DNA of 47,215 nt from Patescibacteria group bacterium (GCA_023379125.1 JAMCSY010000027.1:69249-116463), one strand, 5' to 3'; numbered from the stretch's first letter, positions 23,609 through 32,733 are shown. Program-made: numbers and translations. Notes: a model not told the origin generated them from the sequence alone.

Positions 23609-24820
23609 ATGACTATCGGTTTTGATGCATCACGCGCTTTTATTAACCACCGAACTGGTACTGAAAACTATTCTTATCAAATTCTTTATCATTTAAGCAA
23701 GATTGACCAGCAAAATAAATACTTGGTTTACCTTCGCCCAGGAGCCAATTTAGCCAAGATAAAAAGGCTACATAAATGGCCAGCAAATTTCTCCTTCCAG
23801 ATCATCAACTACCATTTTTTATGGACACAACTTGGCCTGGCTAAACGAACTTTTACTGACCATCTGGATGTGCTTTTTGTACCTGCCCACACCCTACCTA
23901 TCTTGCACCAACCTGGTCTCAAAACAGTCATGACTGTCCATGATTTAGGTTCAGAATTTTTACCCCAAACGCATCAGTTAAAACAACGACTTTACCTCAA
24001 CTTTACGACTCACTCGCAAATCAAGTCTGCCAGTCTAGTAATTGCTGTTTCTCAAGCGACTAAAAAAGATATCCTGAAAAAAGTTACTATTGACCCCAAA
24101 AAAATCACTGTTGTTTATGAGGGATTTGATCAGCAACTCTTTAAACCTGTCTCAAATGATCAATTACTTAATACTTTGAGACATTTTAATCTAGTTGATA
24201 AAGACTATTTTCTCTTCGTCGGGACCATTCAACCCCGAAAAAATCTGCACAATCTTATCCTTGCCTACCAAGCTTTTTTACAAAATTTTTCTGCTCAGCA
24301 ACATCAAGGTATCAATATCACACACTCTCAAACTGGTAAAAACTCTCACCTCAAGTCTTGGCAACCTCAGCCAAAAACAGCACAACTTCCCTATCTAATA
24401 TTAGCAGGTACCAAAGGCTGGCTAGCTGAAAAGATCTACCAGTTACCTCAACACCTAGGAATTACCGACAAGGTTAAGTTTTTGGGGTTTGTCCCTGACC
24501 ACGATCTACCAGCACTATATTCTGGAGCCAGAGCATTTTTATTTCCCTCCCTGTTTGAGGGCTTTGGGCTACCAATTTTGGAAAGCATGGCTTGTGGCTG
24601 TCCAGTACTCACCTCTAACAGCTCTTCTATGCCAGAAGTTGCTGGAGAGGCAGCCATTCTAGTCAATCCTAATAGCGTGGAAAGTATTACTCAGGGTATC
24701 AATAAAATTTATAATCAACCACCAGGCAAACAGTTGGGTTTTCAGCAAGCAGAGCAATTTAGCTGGGAACAAGCAGCTAGACAAACTTTGGCTGTTTTAG
24801 AAAAAGCTACTTTAGATTGA
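23609..24820 (+). CDS. Glycosyltransferase family 4 protein
   Basis: 403 residues, GT-B fold. The N-terminal 'IGFDASRAFINHRTGTENYS' acceptor domain is followed by the nucleotide-sugar domain with 'FLFVGTIQPRKNLHNLILAY' and 'PSLFEGFGLPILESMACGCP', the E(x7)E signature of retaining GT4 enzymes. A poorly ordered insert of about 40 residues (about 226-262, Gln/Ser/His-rich) interrupts the C-terminal domain. It probably builds a surface polysaccharide or glycolipid. Its 3' end overlaps the convergent PEGA gene by 14 bp. Confidence 0.9.
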   Translation: MTIGFDASRAFINHRTGTENYSYQILYHLSKIDQQNKYLVYLRPGANLAKIKRLHKWPANFSFQIINYHFLWTQLGLAKRTFTDHLDVLFVPAHTLPILHQPGLKTVMTVHDLGSEFLPQTHQLKQRLYLNFTTHSQIKSASLVIAVSQATKKDILKKVTIDPKKITVVYEGFDQQLFKPVSNDQLLNTLRHFNLVDKDYFLFVGTIQPRKNLHNLILAYQAFLQNFSAQQHQGINITHSQTGKNSHLKSWQPQPKTAQLPYLILAGTKGWLAEKIYQLPQHLGITDKVKFLGFVPDHDLPALYSGARAFLFPSLFEGFGLPILESMACGCPVLTSNSSSMPEVAGEAAILVNPNSVESITQGINKIYNQPPGKQLGFQQAEQFSWEQAARQTLAVLEKATLD

Positions 24821-26054
24821 TACCAAAAAAGTTAGGCATGGTGCCTGTAGGAGTAGGATAAGTGTTTAAAATTACCAGTCTGGAAGCATCTGGCCAAGAA
24901 AAGACTGCTTGTGGTTCAAAAGTTCCTGCATAAATAATAGCCACATTAGTCCCATCAAAATCAGCAATACCAATTTTGCCATCCAGCACCATCACAATGT
25001 GTTTAGAGTCTGACAGCCAACTATAACTGTAAGCAGGTGGCAAATCATAAGTTTTTACTGCTGATGTCACTACTTGATTACCAGAAGAAGGTGTACCTGA
25101 AGAAACAGCTTTTTGTGCGCTATCACCAAAAGGACTTAAGTCGTAGACCTTAAAGCCTTGGAGCATCTGAGGTTTACCAGTTTTATCAGGAGTTGGTGGT
25201 GTTCCAACAATAAACTCAGTCTCATCCGGTGACCATTTTAAATAAGCTGCATTTGATGCAATTTTTTCTGTTTGCGGATCTTGGATCGTGGCTAACCTCG
25301 CCTGATCACGCGTAGCCTGATCTGTTTCCCAAGACTTCAAAGTAGCAGCCACAATGGGAGTGATGTCCTTCAAGTCACTGGTTTGCGTTAAAGAATCTGC
25401 AGGTAAGAGATAGTTTCGCTGATTAGCATCACCTGGCTGTCCATTCTCCTGCAAAGTTACCAAAACCTGTTTAGAATCTGGGGACCATTTCAAAGTAGCT
25501 TTGGAAAAATCCAGGGTGGGTGTTGAAGTAACAATTTGATGCGGCTCAGCCCCTCTAGAAAAAGAAATAGGCTGAGCGATCATTGTCCAGACCCAAATCC
25601 CTCCAGTCTGCCGCAAATGCGAGCTATCTGAAGACTCTGGAACAGCAAAAGCTAATTTTTGTCCATCAGGAGAAAGTAGTGGATTATAGACCCCATTAAA
25701 TGTTAAAGGATAAACTGTGGGTAAGCTGGGAAAAAGAGTAGCTTTGACCTCAGAGACCAGGCCCTCTCGCACATCAACTTGCTTCTCCCAAGAGATATAG
25801 CCTTCTTTAACTATTTTGATATCATAGGTTTTTGGAGAAAGTTGAGAAATTGTGGTATTAGTTGCTGTGGTTAAATGCCCATCAATATAAACAGAGGCTC
25901 CATCTGGATTAGAGGTTAAAGCAATAATTCCAGTCCCTACCACCTTACCTTCTGTGGTAGAAAAAGAATAGCCTTTGGTCAAAAGTACTGCTACTGCTGC
26001 CCCCACTCCGATTATTAAAAATGTGGCAATCGTGAATATTAAACGTTTACTCAT
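24807..26054 (-). CDS. Membrane-anchored PEGA-domain protein with TolB-like propeller
   Basis: 415 residues. One membrane segment (5-26), a PEGA domain (about 46-112: 'ALTSNPDGASVYIDGHLTTA', 'YDIKIVKEGYISWEKQVDV'), then beta-propeller-like repeats with 'LLSPDGQKLAFAVPES', 'LKWSPDSKQVLVTL', 'LKWSPDETEFIVGT' and 'SYSWLSDSKHIVMVLDG'. PEGA domains are found in surface proteins. It probably senses or binds a ligand outside the cell; the function is unknown. It has TATACT 11 nt before the ATG. Confidence 0.8.
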   Translation of the reverse strand: MSKRLIFTIATFLIIGVGAAVAVLLTKGYSFSTTEGKVVGTGIIALTSNPDGASVYIDGHLTTATNTTISQLSPKTYDIKIVKEGYISWEKQVDVREGLVSEVKATLFPSLPTVYPLTFNGVYNPLLSPDGQKLAFAVPESSDSSHLRQTGGIWVWTMIAQPISFSRGAEPHQIVTSTPTLDFSKATLKWSPDSKQVLVTLQENGQPGDANQRNYLLPADSLTQTSDLKDITPIVAATLKSWETDQATRDQARLATIQDPQTEKIASNAAYLKWSPDETEFIVGTPPTPDKTGKPQMLQGFKVYDLSPFGDSAQKAVSSGTPSSGNQVVTSAVKTYDLPPAYSYSWLSDSKHIVMVLDGKIGIADFDGTNVAIIYAGTFEPQAVFSWPDASRLVILNTYPTPTGTMPNFFGINLK

Positions 26055-26065
26055 GATAACAATCT

Positions 26066-26071
26066 AGTATA
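26066..26071 (-). promoter_or_regulatory. -10 TATACT for the PEGA gene
   Basis: Minus strand, 11 nt before ATG 26054; no strong -35. Confidence 0.4.
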
Positions 26072-26129
26072 GTTTACCAAAATCCTACCAAAACATACAG
26101 TCTAAGCTTGGTTAGAATATCAGCTGAGC

Positions 26130-26843
26130 CTACTCCCCTGCCAGTTTGGCTCGGACAATCAGTCTGTTCACCAAAGTTCCTGGTGGATCACAAGTTTGCA
26201 AGGTTAAAACTGATTTATTATATTGATCTGTTAAAAAGTGGGTATCTGAAGGTTTAGCAATTGTTTTATCAAAGACAATATAATCATACCTTTTACCCTG
26301 ATAAAACATAATAATCCGATCTCCAATATCTAGCTTATTGAGCAAGAAGAAAATTGCATTATACCTCACCACATTCCAAGGGGCATCAGTGGAATGAGAA
26401 AATAGATAAATATTACCATCCTGCCCAGGAAATGCTGTACCTTTGGCATGAGCTACACCTTGAGCCAGAGCAGCTGTATAGTCTTTTTCATTAGCAGGAT
26501 CCACATTAGGAATTACTTTGGCATTAGCGCCAATCTTTTCAATTACGATCCCAAAGTCAGTGGAAACTGGTTTGATGATATCTGTTTGACTGCCAGTAAT
26601 ACCGGCAAACCCTACTGGTGTATTAGTACTATCTTGAGTTGAGCTGGGACTGGCACTACCTGAAGAAGTTATTACATTTGGTACCACAAACCTTTTACCC
26701 AGGATCTGATCATAGTTGTATTGCAACTCCAGTCCTACCACAGGTTCCAAGATTAAGACGATGGTTACTAGGCCTACTAAAGTAAAAAAATAGCCAGCAA
26801 ACCTGATCAAAAAAATTTTTCGATAAGCTTTTGAATAAATCAT
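26130..26843 (-). CDS. Sortase
   Basis: 237 residues. N-terminal membrane segment (about 10-35), a linker rich in Ser/Thr, then a sortase beta-barrel. The catalytic His is H150 (LFSHST), the Cys is C218 in TLQTCDPPG and the Arg is R227 (NRLIVRA). Sortases join proteins to the wall or to each other at a C-terminal sorting motif. I cannot set the class; class D/E features are likely. The open frame extends upstream into the tRNA-Arg gene, so ATG 26843 is the start. The substrate may be one of the anchored surface proteins nearby. Confidence 0.9.
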   Translation of the reverse strand: MIYSKAYRKIFLIRFAGYFFTLVGLVTIVLILEPVVGLELQYNYDQILGKRFVVPNVITSSGSASPSSTQDSTNTPVGFAGITGSQTDIIKPVSTDFGIVIEKIGANAKVIPNVDPANEKDYTAALAQGVAHAKGTAFPGQDGNIYLFSHSTDAPWNVVRYNAIFFLLNKLDIGDRIIMFYQGKRYDYIVFDKTIAKPSDTHFLTDQYNKSVLTLQTCDPPGTLVNRLIVRAKLAGE

Positions 26844-26873
26844 TATTATATAAGAAATTAGTCCCTGCCCTAG

Positions 26874-26946
26874 TACCCCTGGCGGGAGTCGAACCCACAA
26901 TCTTTCCCTTAGGACGGGACTGCTCAATCCATTGAGCTACAGGGGC
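26874..26946 (-). tRNA. tRNA-Arg (anticodon CCU)
   Basis: 73 nt cloverleaf on the minus strand. Acceptor GCCCCTG/CAGGGGT, D-arm GCTC/GAGC, anticodon loop GTCCTAA giving CCT, T-arm GTGGG-TTCGACT-CCCGC. The first pair of the anticodon stem is a G-A mismatch. CCA is not encoded. Confidence 0.9.
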
Positions 26947-27059
26947 CAGCTACTATATTTTAGCAAAAATTTAGAGCTTAAGCCCGGTTTTGTTGAGATC
27001 TCATGGCCAGAGTCTTTCCAAAATGCTAAAATGAGCTGGAAGATTAAGAGCTGAGCAAG

Positions 27060-27080
27060 ACTTTCTTTAAAAAAGAAAGT
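27060..27080. other. Hairpin ACTTTCTTT-aaa-AAAGAAAGT
   Basis: Perfect 9-bp hairpin between the two tRNA genes. AT-rich with a T-run inside the stem; it may stop transcription in either direction. Confidence 0.4.
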
Positions 27081-27111
27081 TGATCTTGCCAAGTAATAGC
27101 TTGTTTAAATC

Positions 27112-27183
27112 CGGGGATTAGCGCAGCGGTAGCGCGCACGGTTCGGGACCGTGAGGTCGGCAGTTCAAATCTGCCATCCCCGA
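27112..27183 (+). tRNA. tRNA-Pro (anticodon CGG)
   Basis: 72 nt cloverleaf. Acceptor CGGGGAT/ATCCCCG with C1-G72 typical of tRNA-Pro, D-arm GCGC/GCGC, anticodon stem CACGG/CCGTG with loop TTCGGGA, T-arm GGCAG-TTCAAAT-CTGCC. CCA is not encoded. Confidence 0.95.
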
Positions 27184-27449
27184 CCCAAAGCACAAAACAA
27201 GTAATAAGTGTATTACTATCTATTTCTTGAACCTGTTTTAACCTTTCATTACTAACTACTCTAGGTCTTTATTAATATCTTTGAGATCCTTTATTTATCA
27301 ATCGATAGCTACGACTGATAATAAGTTGTTAGATATGACGGGGGTTATTTTAACAATCTTTTCTATCAACAAAAATAATTGAGTACAAAATGTATAATAT
27401 AACAATCTGGATCACTAATTATTTAGATAGCAAGAAAACTCTGATTATT

Positions 27450-27512
27450 ATGAGTCTTATTTGATAAGCCTCTAACTTTGTCATGAGACTTACTTGATAA
27501 ATCTCTAAATAA
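27450..27512. repeat. Two ATGAG-family hairpin units next to ndk
   Basis: Units at 27450-27482 (33 bp; stem GAG-T-CTTAT...ATAAG-C-CTC, 5-bp inner stem) and 27483-27512 (stem GAGA...TCTC with TTA/TAA inside). The second overlaps the ndk stop codon. Same period and design as 7386-7511. Preceded by CTCTGATTATT, the linker of a lost unit. Confidence 0.65.
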
Positions 27513-28035
27513 CATTAAAGTCTTCGCCAAACCAAAGCTTGATTTCGCGCTCTGCTTCTGCTGGAGTTCCTGAAGCATGCACCAAATTCTCACAAGCTCT
27601 TTCTTCAGCATCTGACTTAACAAAAGAATCAATTCCTAGATCCCCTCGAATACTTCCTTTGGGGGAATCAGCTGGATTAGTCTTTCCTACCACTTCTCTA
27701 ACCTTGGCTACTGGATTCTCTGTCCCGATCAAAATCATTTTCACAATTGGACCAGACAAAACATATTTATGTAATCGTTTGACTACTTCCAAATTTTTTT
27801 GATAAAAGGCTTTTAATTCCTTATCCGATAAACCACTTATATCACGATGACCTAGAGTTAAAATATAATCTCGATCATCCAAAGGATAGTGTTTATTGAC
27901 AGTAGCTTCATCAGGCTCAATTTTTTGCAGCTTATCCACTTTCAGACCTGCTTTTTCAAAGTAGCCGATAATTTCCCCAATCAGGTTACGGCGGACTCCA
28001 TCTGGTTTGATAAAAACAAAAGATCGGGAACTCAT
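27505..28035 (-). CDS. ndk: Nucleoside diphosphate kinase
   Basis: Transfers the gamma phosphate between nucleoside di- and triphosphates through a phospho-histidine. 'SFVFIKPDGVRRNLIGEII' (start), 'GKTNPADSPKGSIRGDLGID' and the active-site His H153 in ENLVHASG are intact. At 176 residues it is longer than the usual 135-150, with inserts around 'NKHYPLDDRDYILTLGHRDI' and a longer C-terminal tail. Stand-alone gene on the minus strand, with hairpin units at its 3' end. Confidence 0.95.
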   Translation of the reverse strand: MSSRSFVFIKPDGVRRNLIGEIIGYFEKAGLKVDKLQKIEPDEATVNKHYPLDDRDYILTLGHRDISGLSDKELKAFYQKNLEVVKRLHKYVLSGPIVKMILIGTENPVAKVREVVGKTNPADSPKGSIRGDLGIDSFVKSDAEERACENLVHASGTPAEAEREIKLWFGEDFNVI

Positions 28036-28088
28036 AACTGTAAGCTTTTAACTTCTTTAGTTATACATTTTTAATTCTACATCCTAAA

Positions 28089-29159
28089 TTACTTTATTTC
28101 TGTGTCTTCCACATTGTAGCTGCCATCCAAATAGACGTCAACCATCACAAAACGCGGATTTTGAGTGTTTTGTTGTCTGGTCACTGCCCCAACAGCAATC
28201 TCATTGAGACTTGTTTGTGGATCAACATACTGGGAGAAAAAATGAGTATGCCCAGCAAATACCCCACCCACACCACTACTTGCTAGAGACTGAGAAACCT
28301 GGTTGGCTTGATCTGTCAATGATGCTGTCACCCAACCCATTACATGATCAGAAGTAGGATGATATAACGGCTCATGCAAAAAAACAAAGGTCTGCAGAGG
28401 TGGGTTTGTAGCCAACCTGCTTAACTCACTATCTAGCCAGTGCATCTGTAGTTTATCAATCCCTTCATAATTATCTGCATTATTAACTAATATAAAACGT
28501 ATATTACTATCTCCAAAGCTTTCATAAGGTGTCCCAAAAACTTGTTGATAATAGGTAATTGCTGGTTGCTTTTGATCTCTTGCTGCCCATAAATCATGAT
28601 CTCCTGCCGTTAAATAATACTTGACCGTGGCAGTCTGCCAAGTTTGTTGAGCAGCTGCTAACTCCTCAGGAGTGCCTGTGTCAGTATAATCACCTACTCC
28701 AATAATAAATTTCGCGCCGGATTTTTCTGCTTGCTTAATGGCCTTGGCTAAATCCTCATTGTCATTATGAGAATCTCCCATCACCGCAAAACGTAAAAGC
28801 AGTTGCTTGTCTGAGTTGTCTGATGAAATTGGCACAGATTGGTTATTATTTACCTGAGTTAAGCCTTCCACAGCAGGAGAACTACTTTTTCCTGCCGCTA
28901 ACAGGCTTTGTAAATCTGCATTTAATTTTGTGATATTTCCCCTGCTTAAATCACTAATAATAGAGCTGCCCCGTTCAGAACTCAGTGACAAGAGTAGTCC
29001 TTGTGGATTAAATTTTAATGGATCAGCACCAGTAAAATAGCGAAAAGCCGAATAACAGGCCAAACTTAAGATCAAAAACATCATCAAAGATAGCATGACA
29101 CGGAAAATGACTAGTGGACCAGACCCTCTTCGATGGTATTCGCGTTTTTGGGTAAACAT
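28089..29159 (-). CDS. Membrane-anchored metallophosphoesterase
   Basis: 356 residues. A membrane segment at about 18-42 places the catalytic domain outside. Calcineurin-like motifs: 'FAVMGDSHND' (D-x-H), 'IIGVGDYTDTG' (GDxxD-like), 'YYLTAGDHDLW' (GDHD in place of GNHD), 'FVFLHEPLYH' and 'GVFAGHTHFF' (GHTH). The substrate may be a nucleotide, lipid head group or wall phosphate. The start is 3 bp after the argS stop, so the two genes are likely one transcript. Confidence 0.85.
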   Translation of the reverse strand: MFTQKREYHRRGSGPLVIFRVMLSLMMFLILSLACYSAFRYFTGADPLKFNPQGLLLSLSSERGSSIISDLSRGNITKLNADLQSLLAAGKSSSPAVEGLTQVNNNQSVPISSDNSDKQLLLRFAVMGDSHNDNEDLAKAIKQAEKSGAKFIIGVGDYTDTGTPEELAAAQQTWQTATVKYYLTAGDHDLWAARDQKQPAITYYQQVFGTPYESFGDSNIRFILVNNADNYEGIDKLQMHWLDSELSRLATNPPLQTFVFLHEPLYHPTSDHVMGWVTASLTDQANQVSQSLASSGVGGVFAGHTHFFSQYVDPQTSLNEIAVGAVTRQQNTQNPRFVMVDVYLDGSYNVEDTEIK

Positions 29160-29162
29160 ATA

Positions 29163-30881
29163 TTACATTTGTACAGGCGCTTCAATTCCTAACAAACGAA
29201 GGCCTTCTTTTATCACTTGTCCAACAGCAGCTGTTAACAACAATCTAAACTCAACATTATCTGAGTTGAGAATCCGATACTTTTGATAAAACAAATTATA
29301 ATCTTTAGTAAGCTCTAGAAGATATGTCGCAATTAAGTTAGGACGATATTGTTCACTTGCTTGTTGAACAACTATATCAAAATAATCCAATCTAATAAGT
29401 AATAGTCGTTCTTGTTTTTCCAAATGCAGAAATTTTTTAACATCATCAATACTTTCGATTTCTAAAGGAGCATTTTTTAAAACAGATTGAGTCCTGGCAA
29501 AAGTGTACTGTAAATATGGTCCACTATCTCCTTGTAAGGAAACAGATCTAGCAATATCAAAGATCATATCTGATGAAGGTGCAATTTTGAGCATGGCAAA
29601 TTTCACAGCTCCCACTGTTACTTGCTCCACAACCTCATCTTTAGTCTCAAGCTGAGAATCTGCCATTACTTGGGCTACTTTTCCTCTAACTTCAGATAAC
29701 AAACTCTCTCCAGTGATCACCTCACCTGTGCGAGAGGACATTTTGCCTGAAGGTAAATTAACCATACCATAAGCTAAATGAAACTCTTTGGGACCAATCT
29801 GAGGAAAAATCAATTCTAGGGCTTTAAATAGTACTTTAAAATAATCTGTTTGCTCGTTGGCTACAACATGAATTGCTAAATTAAAAGCAAAAGCTTCATA
29901 TTGTTGTTTAGCCAACCCCAAGTCTTTGGCCTCATATGTGGGATTACCTTGACTAGTAATAAAAACTCTCTTGTGTAAACCAAACTCTTCACCATTAAAG
30001 ATCACTGCCCCCTCACTCTCTGCAAAAATCCCTTTAGCCAAAAACTGCTGAACAATCTTTTTTCCTTCGCTATCTACCTCACTTTCAAAAAAAAGTCTGT
30101 CAAAACGGGTACCTAGTTGATGATAAATAGTTTGAAAGTAATCAAGACTCCAGGATCTGGTTTGCATCCATAAATCCCAAATCTGGGGATCACGTTGGTA
30201 AATTTGGCTATTTATTTGCTCAATTTCTTTTTTGGCAGCAACATCATCTTGATAAGCCTTACTACCTAAAGCATAGGCCTGACCTAAAAACTGAGCTCTT
30301 TGTTTTGTATCCATTTGTTCTGGCTTGGTTTGACCAGCTAGCTTTTTAACACCCCAGATAGCTTTGGCAACATGAGGTCCAATATCCCCCTGGTAGTTAG
30401 CGCGATAAACATCCTCACCTCTACCCTCAAGCATTCGACAAATACTCTCTCCTAAAATAATGTTGCGCAAATGTCCTATGTGGAAAGCTTTATGAGTATT
30501 TGGATGGGCAAACTCAACTAAGATTCTTTGTTTTTTACTAACTTTCGGTAAATTCACAGGACTTAGCAGATTAGGAATTAAAGCTTGATCTTTTAAGGTA
30601 AAGTTAATAAAACCTGGTTCAGCAATTTCAATCTTCTCTAAAAAATCTAAATTACCCATCTTGACCATAATTTCCTTAGCAATCTCAAAGGAGGTTTGCT
30701 TAGAGGTTTTCGATTTTAATTTAGCAAGTTGTAAAGCGATATTTGAAGTGTAATCCCCAAAGGAAGGATTTTCTGGAATAGATAAAACTATATCAGTTGC
30801 TGGAAAGCCCAAAGCTTTTACTGCCTTGATAAGGCTTTCTTTAAGCAACTCACGAGAGTTCAATATCTCTTCTCCTGTCAT
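29163..30881 (-). CDS. argS: Arginyl-tRNA synthetase
   Basis: Class I synthetase charging tRNA-Arg. 572 residues. The N-terminal Add1-type domain, the HIGH motif in 'HPNTHKAFHIGHLRNIILGE', 'MVNLPSGKMSSRTGEVIT' (KMS region) and the C-terminal anticodon-binding domain 'DYFDIVVQQASEQYRPNLIA...KDYNLFYQKYRIL' are present. ATG 30881 is chosen over 30908 because an extended -10 TGCTATCAT ends exactly 6 nt before it. It is followed closely by the phosphoesterase. Confidence 0.96.
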   Translation of the reverse strand: MTGEEILNSRELLKESLIKAVKALGFPATDIVLSIPENPSFGDYTSNIALQLAKLKSKTSKQTSFEIAKEIMVKMGNLDFLEKIEIAEPGFINFTLKDQALIPNLLSPVNLPKVSKKQRILVEFAHPNTHKAFHIGHLRNIILGESICRMLEGRGEDVYRANYQGDIGPHVAKAIWGVKKLAGQTKPEQMDTKQRAQFLGQAYALGSKAYQDDVAAKKEIEQINSQIYQRDPQIWDLWMQTRSWSLDYFQTIYHQLGTRFDRLFFESEVDSEGKKIVQQFLAKGIFAESEGAVIFNGEEFGLHKRVFITSQGNPTYEAKDLGLAKQQYEAFAFNLAIHVVANEQTDYFKVLFKALELIFPQIGPKEFHLAYGMVNLPSGKMSSRTGEVITGESLLSEVRGKVAQVMADSQLETKDEVVEQVTVGAVKFAMLKIAPSSDMIFDIARSVSLQGDSGPYLQYTFARTQSVLKNAPLEIESIDDVKKFLHLEKQERLLLIRLDYFDIVVQQASEQYRPNLIATYLLELTKDYNLFYQKYRILNSDNVEFRLLLTAAVGQVIKEGLRLLGIEAPVQM

Positions 30882-30887
30882 AAGGTA

Positions 30888-30896
30888 ATGATAGCA
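30888..30896 (-). promoter_or_regulatory. Extended -10 TGCTATCAT for argS
   Basis: Minus strand, 6 nt before ATG 30881; decides the start and implies a leaderless argS mRNA. Confidence 0.55.
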
Positions 30897-30911
30897 TATC
30901 AAGGGCACAAA

Positions 30912-31624
30912 TTATGCCTGTTGTGCGGATTTTCGAAAGATCGCGTTATAAGCACCTTCATCGTCACCATGGTATTGCACTAGTTCAAATCGATTGTCTC
31001 TAGCAATTTTAAAATCTTCAATGAAGCCTGACTGCCAAATCAACAAACCGCCTGGTTTAAGGACACGTTGGGCCTCTCAGCGATGGTTTCCGCCCTCGTT
31101 TCCTGATTTAAACAAGATGCAAAAATACCACCCAAACATTCATAAGCAAACGGTAGTTTAGTTGAGTCTGCCTCAAAGTCGACTCTCCCAAGATAAAAAG
31201 CAAACTGGCCTGTTTGTCCATCGTAGATTGGACAACCCGGAGCAATATTAGAGACAAACACTTTTCTATCGAGTAAACTTGTATCCACCAAATCAAACCC
31301 TGACCCGGTTGGTCCAGCAACTTCAATTAGAGTTGACTTAAGATTATTAAGTGTTTCTACAGCATCAAAACCCTCTTGTTTCCATTCCCTATTCCATTTA
31401 GCCCAATCTTTAAGTGATTCTTCGCGATTCCGTTTCTTAAAATCTTCAGCTCTTGTCGGAGAATCCTGTGCTACTTCTATAGTTTCTACTTGGACAGGAG
31501 CTGATCCCTGATTAACAGGCAATAACCCAGGAAATCTTTTTTGGAAAAAGTCACGCAATTTACTAAGCTCTAACCCGTATCTTCGAGGCTGTGGTTTTGC
31601 TTCTTGCTCAGAATCAGTATTCAT
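30912..31624 (-). pseudogene. SAM-dependent methyltransferase-like gene, frameshifted
   Basis: The first part (from ATG 31624) reads to 'SLNQAVC' and stops at 31040. It holds 'LIEVAGPTGSGFDLVD', a SAM-binding motif I, and 'AYECLGGIFASC'. In another frame from about 31075 the sequence continues 'EAQRVLKPGGLLIWQSGFIE' and on to 'YNAIFRKSAQQA' with a stop at 30912-30914, which is the expected methyltransferase C-terminal half. The frames meet at GAGAGG (31073-31078, plus strand cctctc). Removing one GA restores IAEAQRVLKPGG. So it is a 2-nt insertion, a recent pseudogene or a sequencing error. It keeps a good promoter. Confidence 0.8.
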
Positions 31625-31632
31625 TAATGACC

Positions 31633-31662
31633 ATCATACAAGATCTACTTTCTGCTGTCCAA
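31633..31662 (-). promoter_or_regulatory. Promoter TTGGAC-18-TATGAT for the methyltransferase-like gene
   Basis: Minus strand: TTGGAC (31657-31662), TATGAT (31633-31638), 8 nt to ATG 31624. It lies inside the 3' end of comEC. Confidence 0.55.
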
Positions 31663-32643
31663 ACTCTTTTGCTTGATACCTAGCAACCAAGCTAGCAAGA
31701 CAAGATAATAACCAACCCAAACTAGGACAGTAGTTTGACCAACCTCAACACTTCCCCCAGGAATTTGAGCAAAAAGACTCACCACATCCACAAAATAAGT
31801 TAATAAAACTGCTGGAGCCAGTCCTAGTATTAAACCTAAAACAGGAGAGATTAAGCTTCCCAACAAACTGATAAAGCCTAAAATCATAATAGGAGTAATT
31901 GTCCATAACACCAAAACATTAACCACTATACCTATGAGAGAAACTCTACCAAAATAAAAAGCAATAATTGGTAGTGTTAAAAGTTGAGCTGACAAACTAA
32001 CACCAAGATCCTCTTTGATCACCTTTGGTACCCTATGTAATAATTTAATCATTTGAGGAGAGACTAATACTACTCCAATGGTAGCTGCAAAAGATAGCTG
32101 AAAAGAGATACTAAAAAGATAATTAGGATTATATACTAGCATCAGACCAGCAGATAAAAGCAACCCCCACCAACCTAAGACAGTCTTGCCTAACAGCTGC
32201 CCTAGATAAGTAAACCCAGCCATAATTGCTGCTCGGACAATTGGAGGCTGAAAACCAGTTAAAAAAGTATAGAATATTAGTACTGTCATTGTTAAAACAA
32301 GTGTTTTTTTGCGTCCAAACAAATAAGAAAGGTTGACCAGAAAACCTGCTAAAATACTCAAATTTTGCCCAGAAACTACAATAATATGAATTGTGGAAGT
32401 ATTTTTAAGATCTTGTTTGAGATCATAGTTCAGTTTTTCTGTCGAACCTACCAGCATGCCAGCCATTAAAGCATTTTGAGGCTCAGGCCAGATTTGATAA
32501 CAACGTTGGGCTAAAAATTGCTGGACTGAAGCTAAAATCAGATGTTCAGGTTCTTGATAGTTAGGATCAAGTCCAGTCTGGCTAATTCTCCAACCAAAGA
32601 GTATCAGCCATAAAATTAGAGTTATTACTAAAAACTTAAGCAT
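31645..32643 (-). CDS. comEC: ComEC/Rec2-family DNA-uptake channel, competence domain only
   Basis: 332 residues, multiple membrane segments. The competence-domain core is clear: 'LMAGMLVGSTEKLNYDLKQD', 'NTSTIHIIVVSGQNLSILAG' and 'GFQPPIVRAAIMAGFTYLGQ'. ComEC moves single-stranded DNA across the cytoplasmic membrane. Full-length ComEC is 700-800 residues, with an N-terminal OB-like domain and often a C-terminal beta-lactamase-like nuclease domain; most of the first and all of the latter are absent. Such short forms are known, so this is probably functional. It follows comEA after a 228-bp structured gap. Confidence 0.9.
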   Translation of the reverse strand: MLKFLVITLILWLILFGWRISQTGLDPNYQEPEHLILASVQQFLAQRCYQIWPEPQNALMAGMLVGSTEKLNYDLKQDLKNTSTIHIIVVSGQNLSILAGFLVNLSYLFGRKKTLVLTMTVLIFYTFLTGFQPPIVRAAIMAGFTYLGQLLGKTVLGWWGLLLSAGLMLVYNPNYLFSISFQLSFAATIGVVLVSPQMIKLLHRVPKVIKEDLGVSLSAQLLTLPIIAFYFGRVSLIGIVVNVLVLWTITPIMILGFISLLGSLISPVLGLILGLAPAVLLTYFVDVVSLFAQIPGGSVEVGQTTVLVWVGYYLVLLAWLLGIKQKSLDSRK

Positions 32644-32733
32644 CTAAGAAATCATCAACCTCTACCAATGAATGAACTTGATCATAGACATCTATTATTC
32701 TGACTTGGAACAAAGACCTTTAAAAAGCGAGGA

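Noticed and set aside
24195-24398. 67-codon ORF inside the GT4 gene
   Set aside because: Shadow frame of a clear glycosyltransferase.
26844-26927. Upstream extension of the sortase frame
   Set aside because: It runs into the tRNA-Arg gene; ATG 26843 gives a normal sortase N-terminus.
27105-27110. -10 element for tRNA-Pro (TTTAAA)
   Set aside because: It would start transcription inside the tRNA, so it cannot be the promoter.
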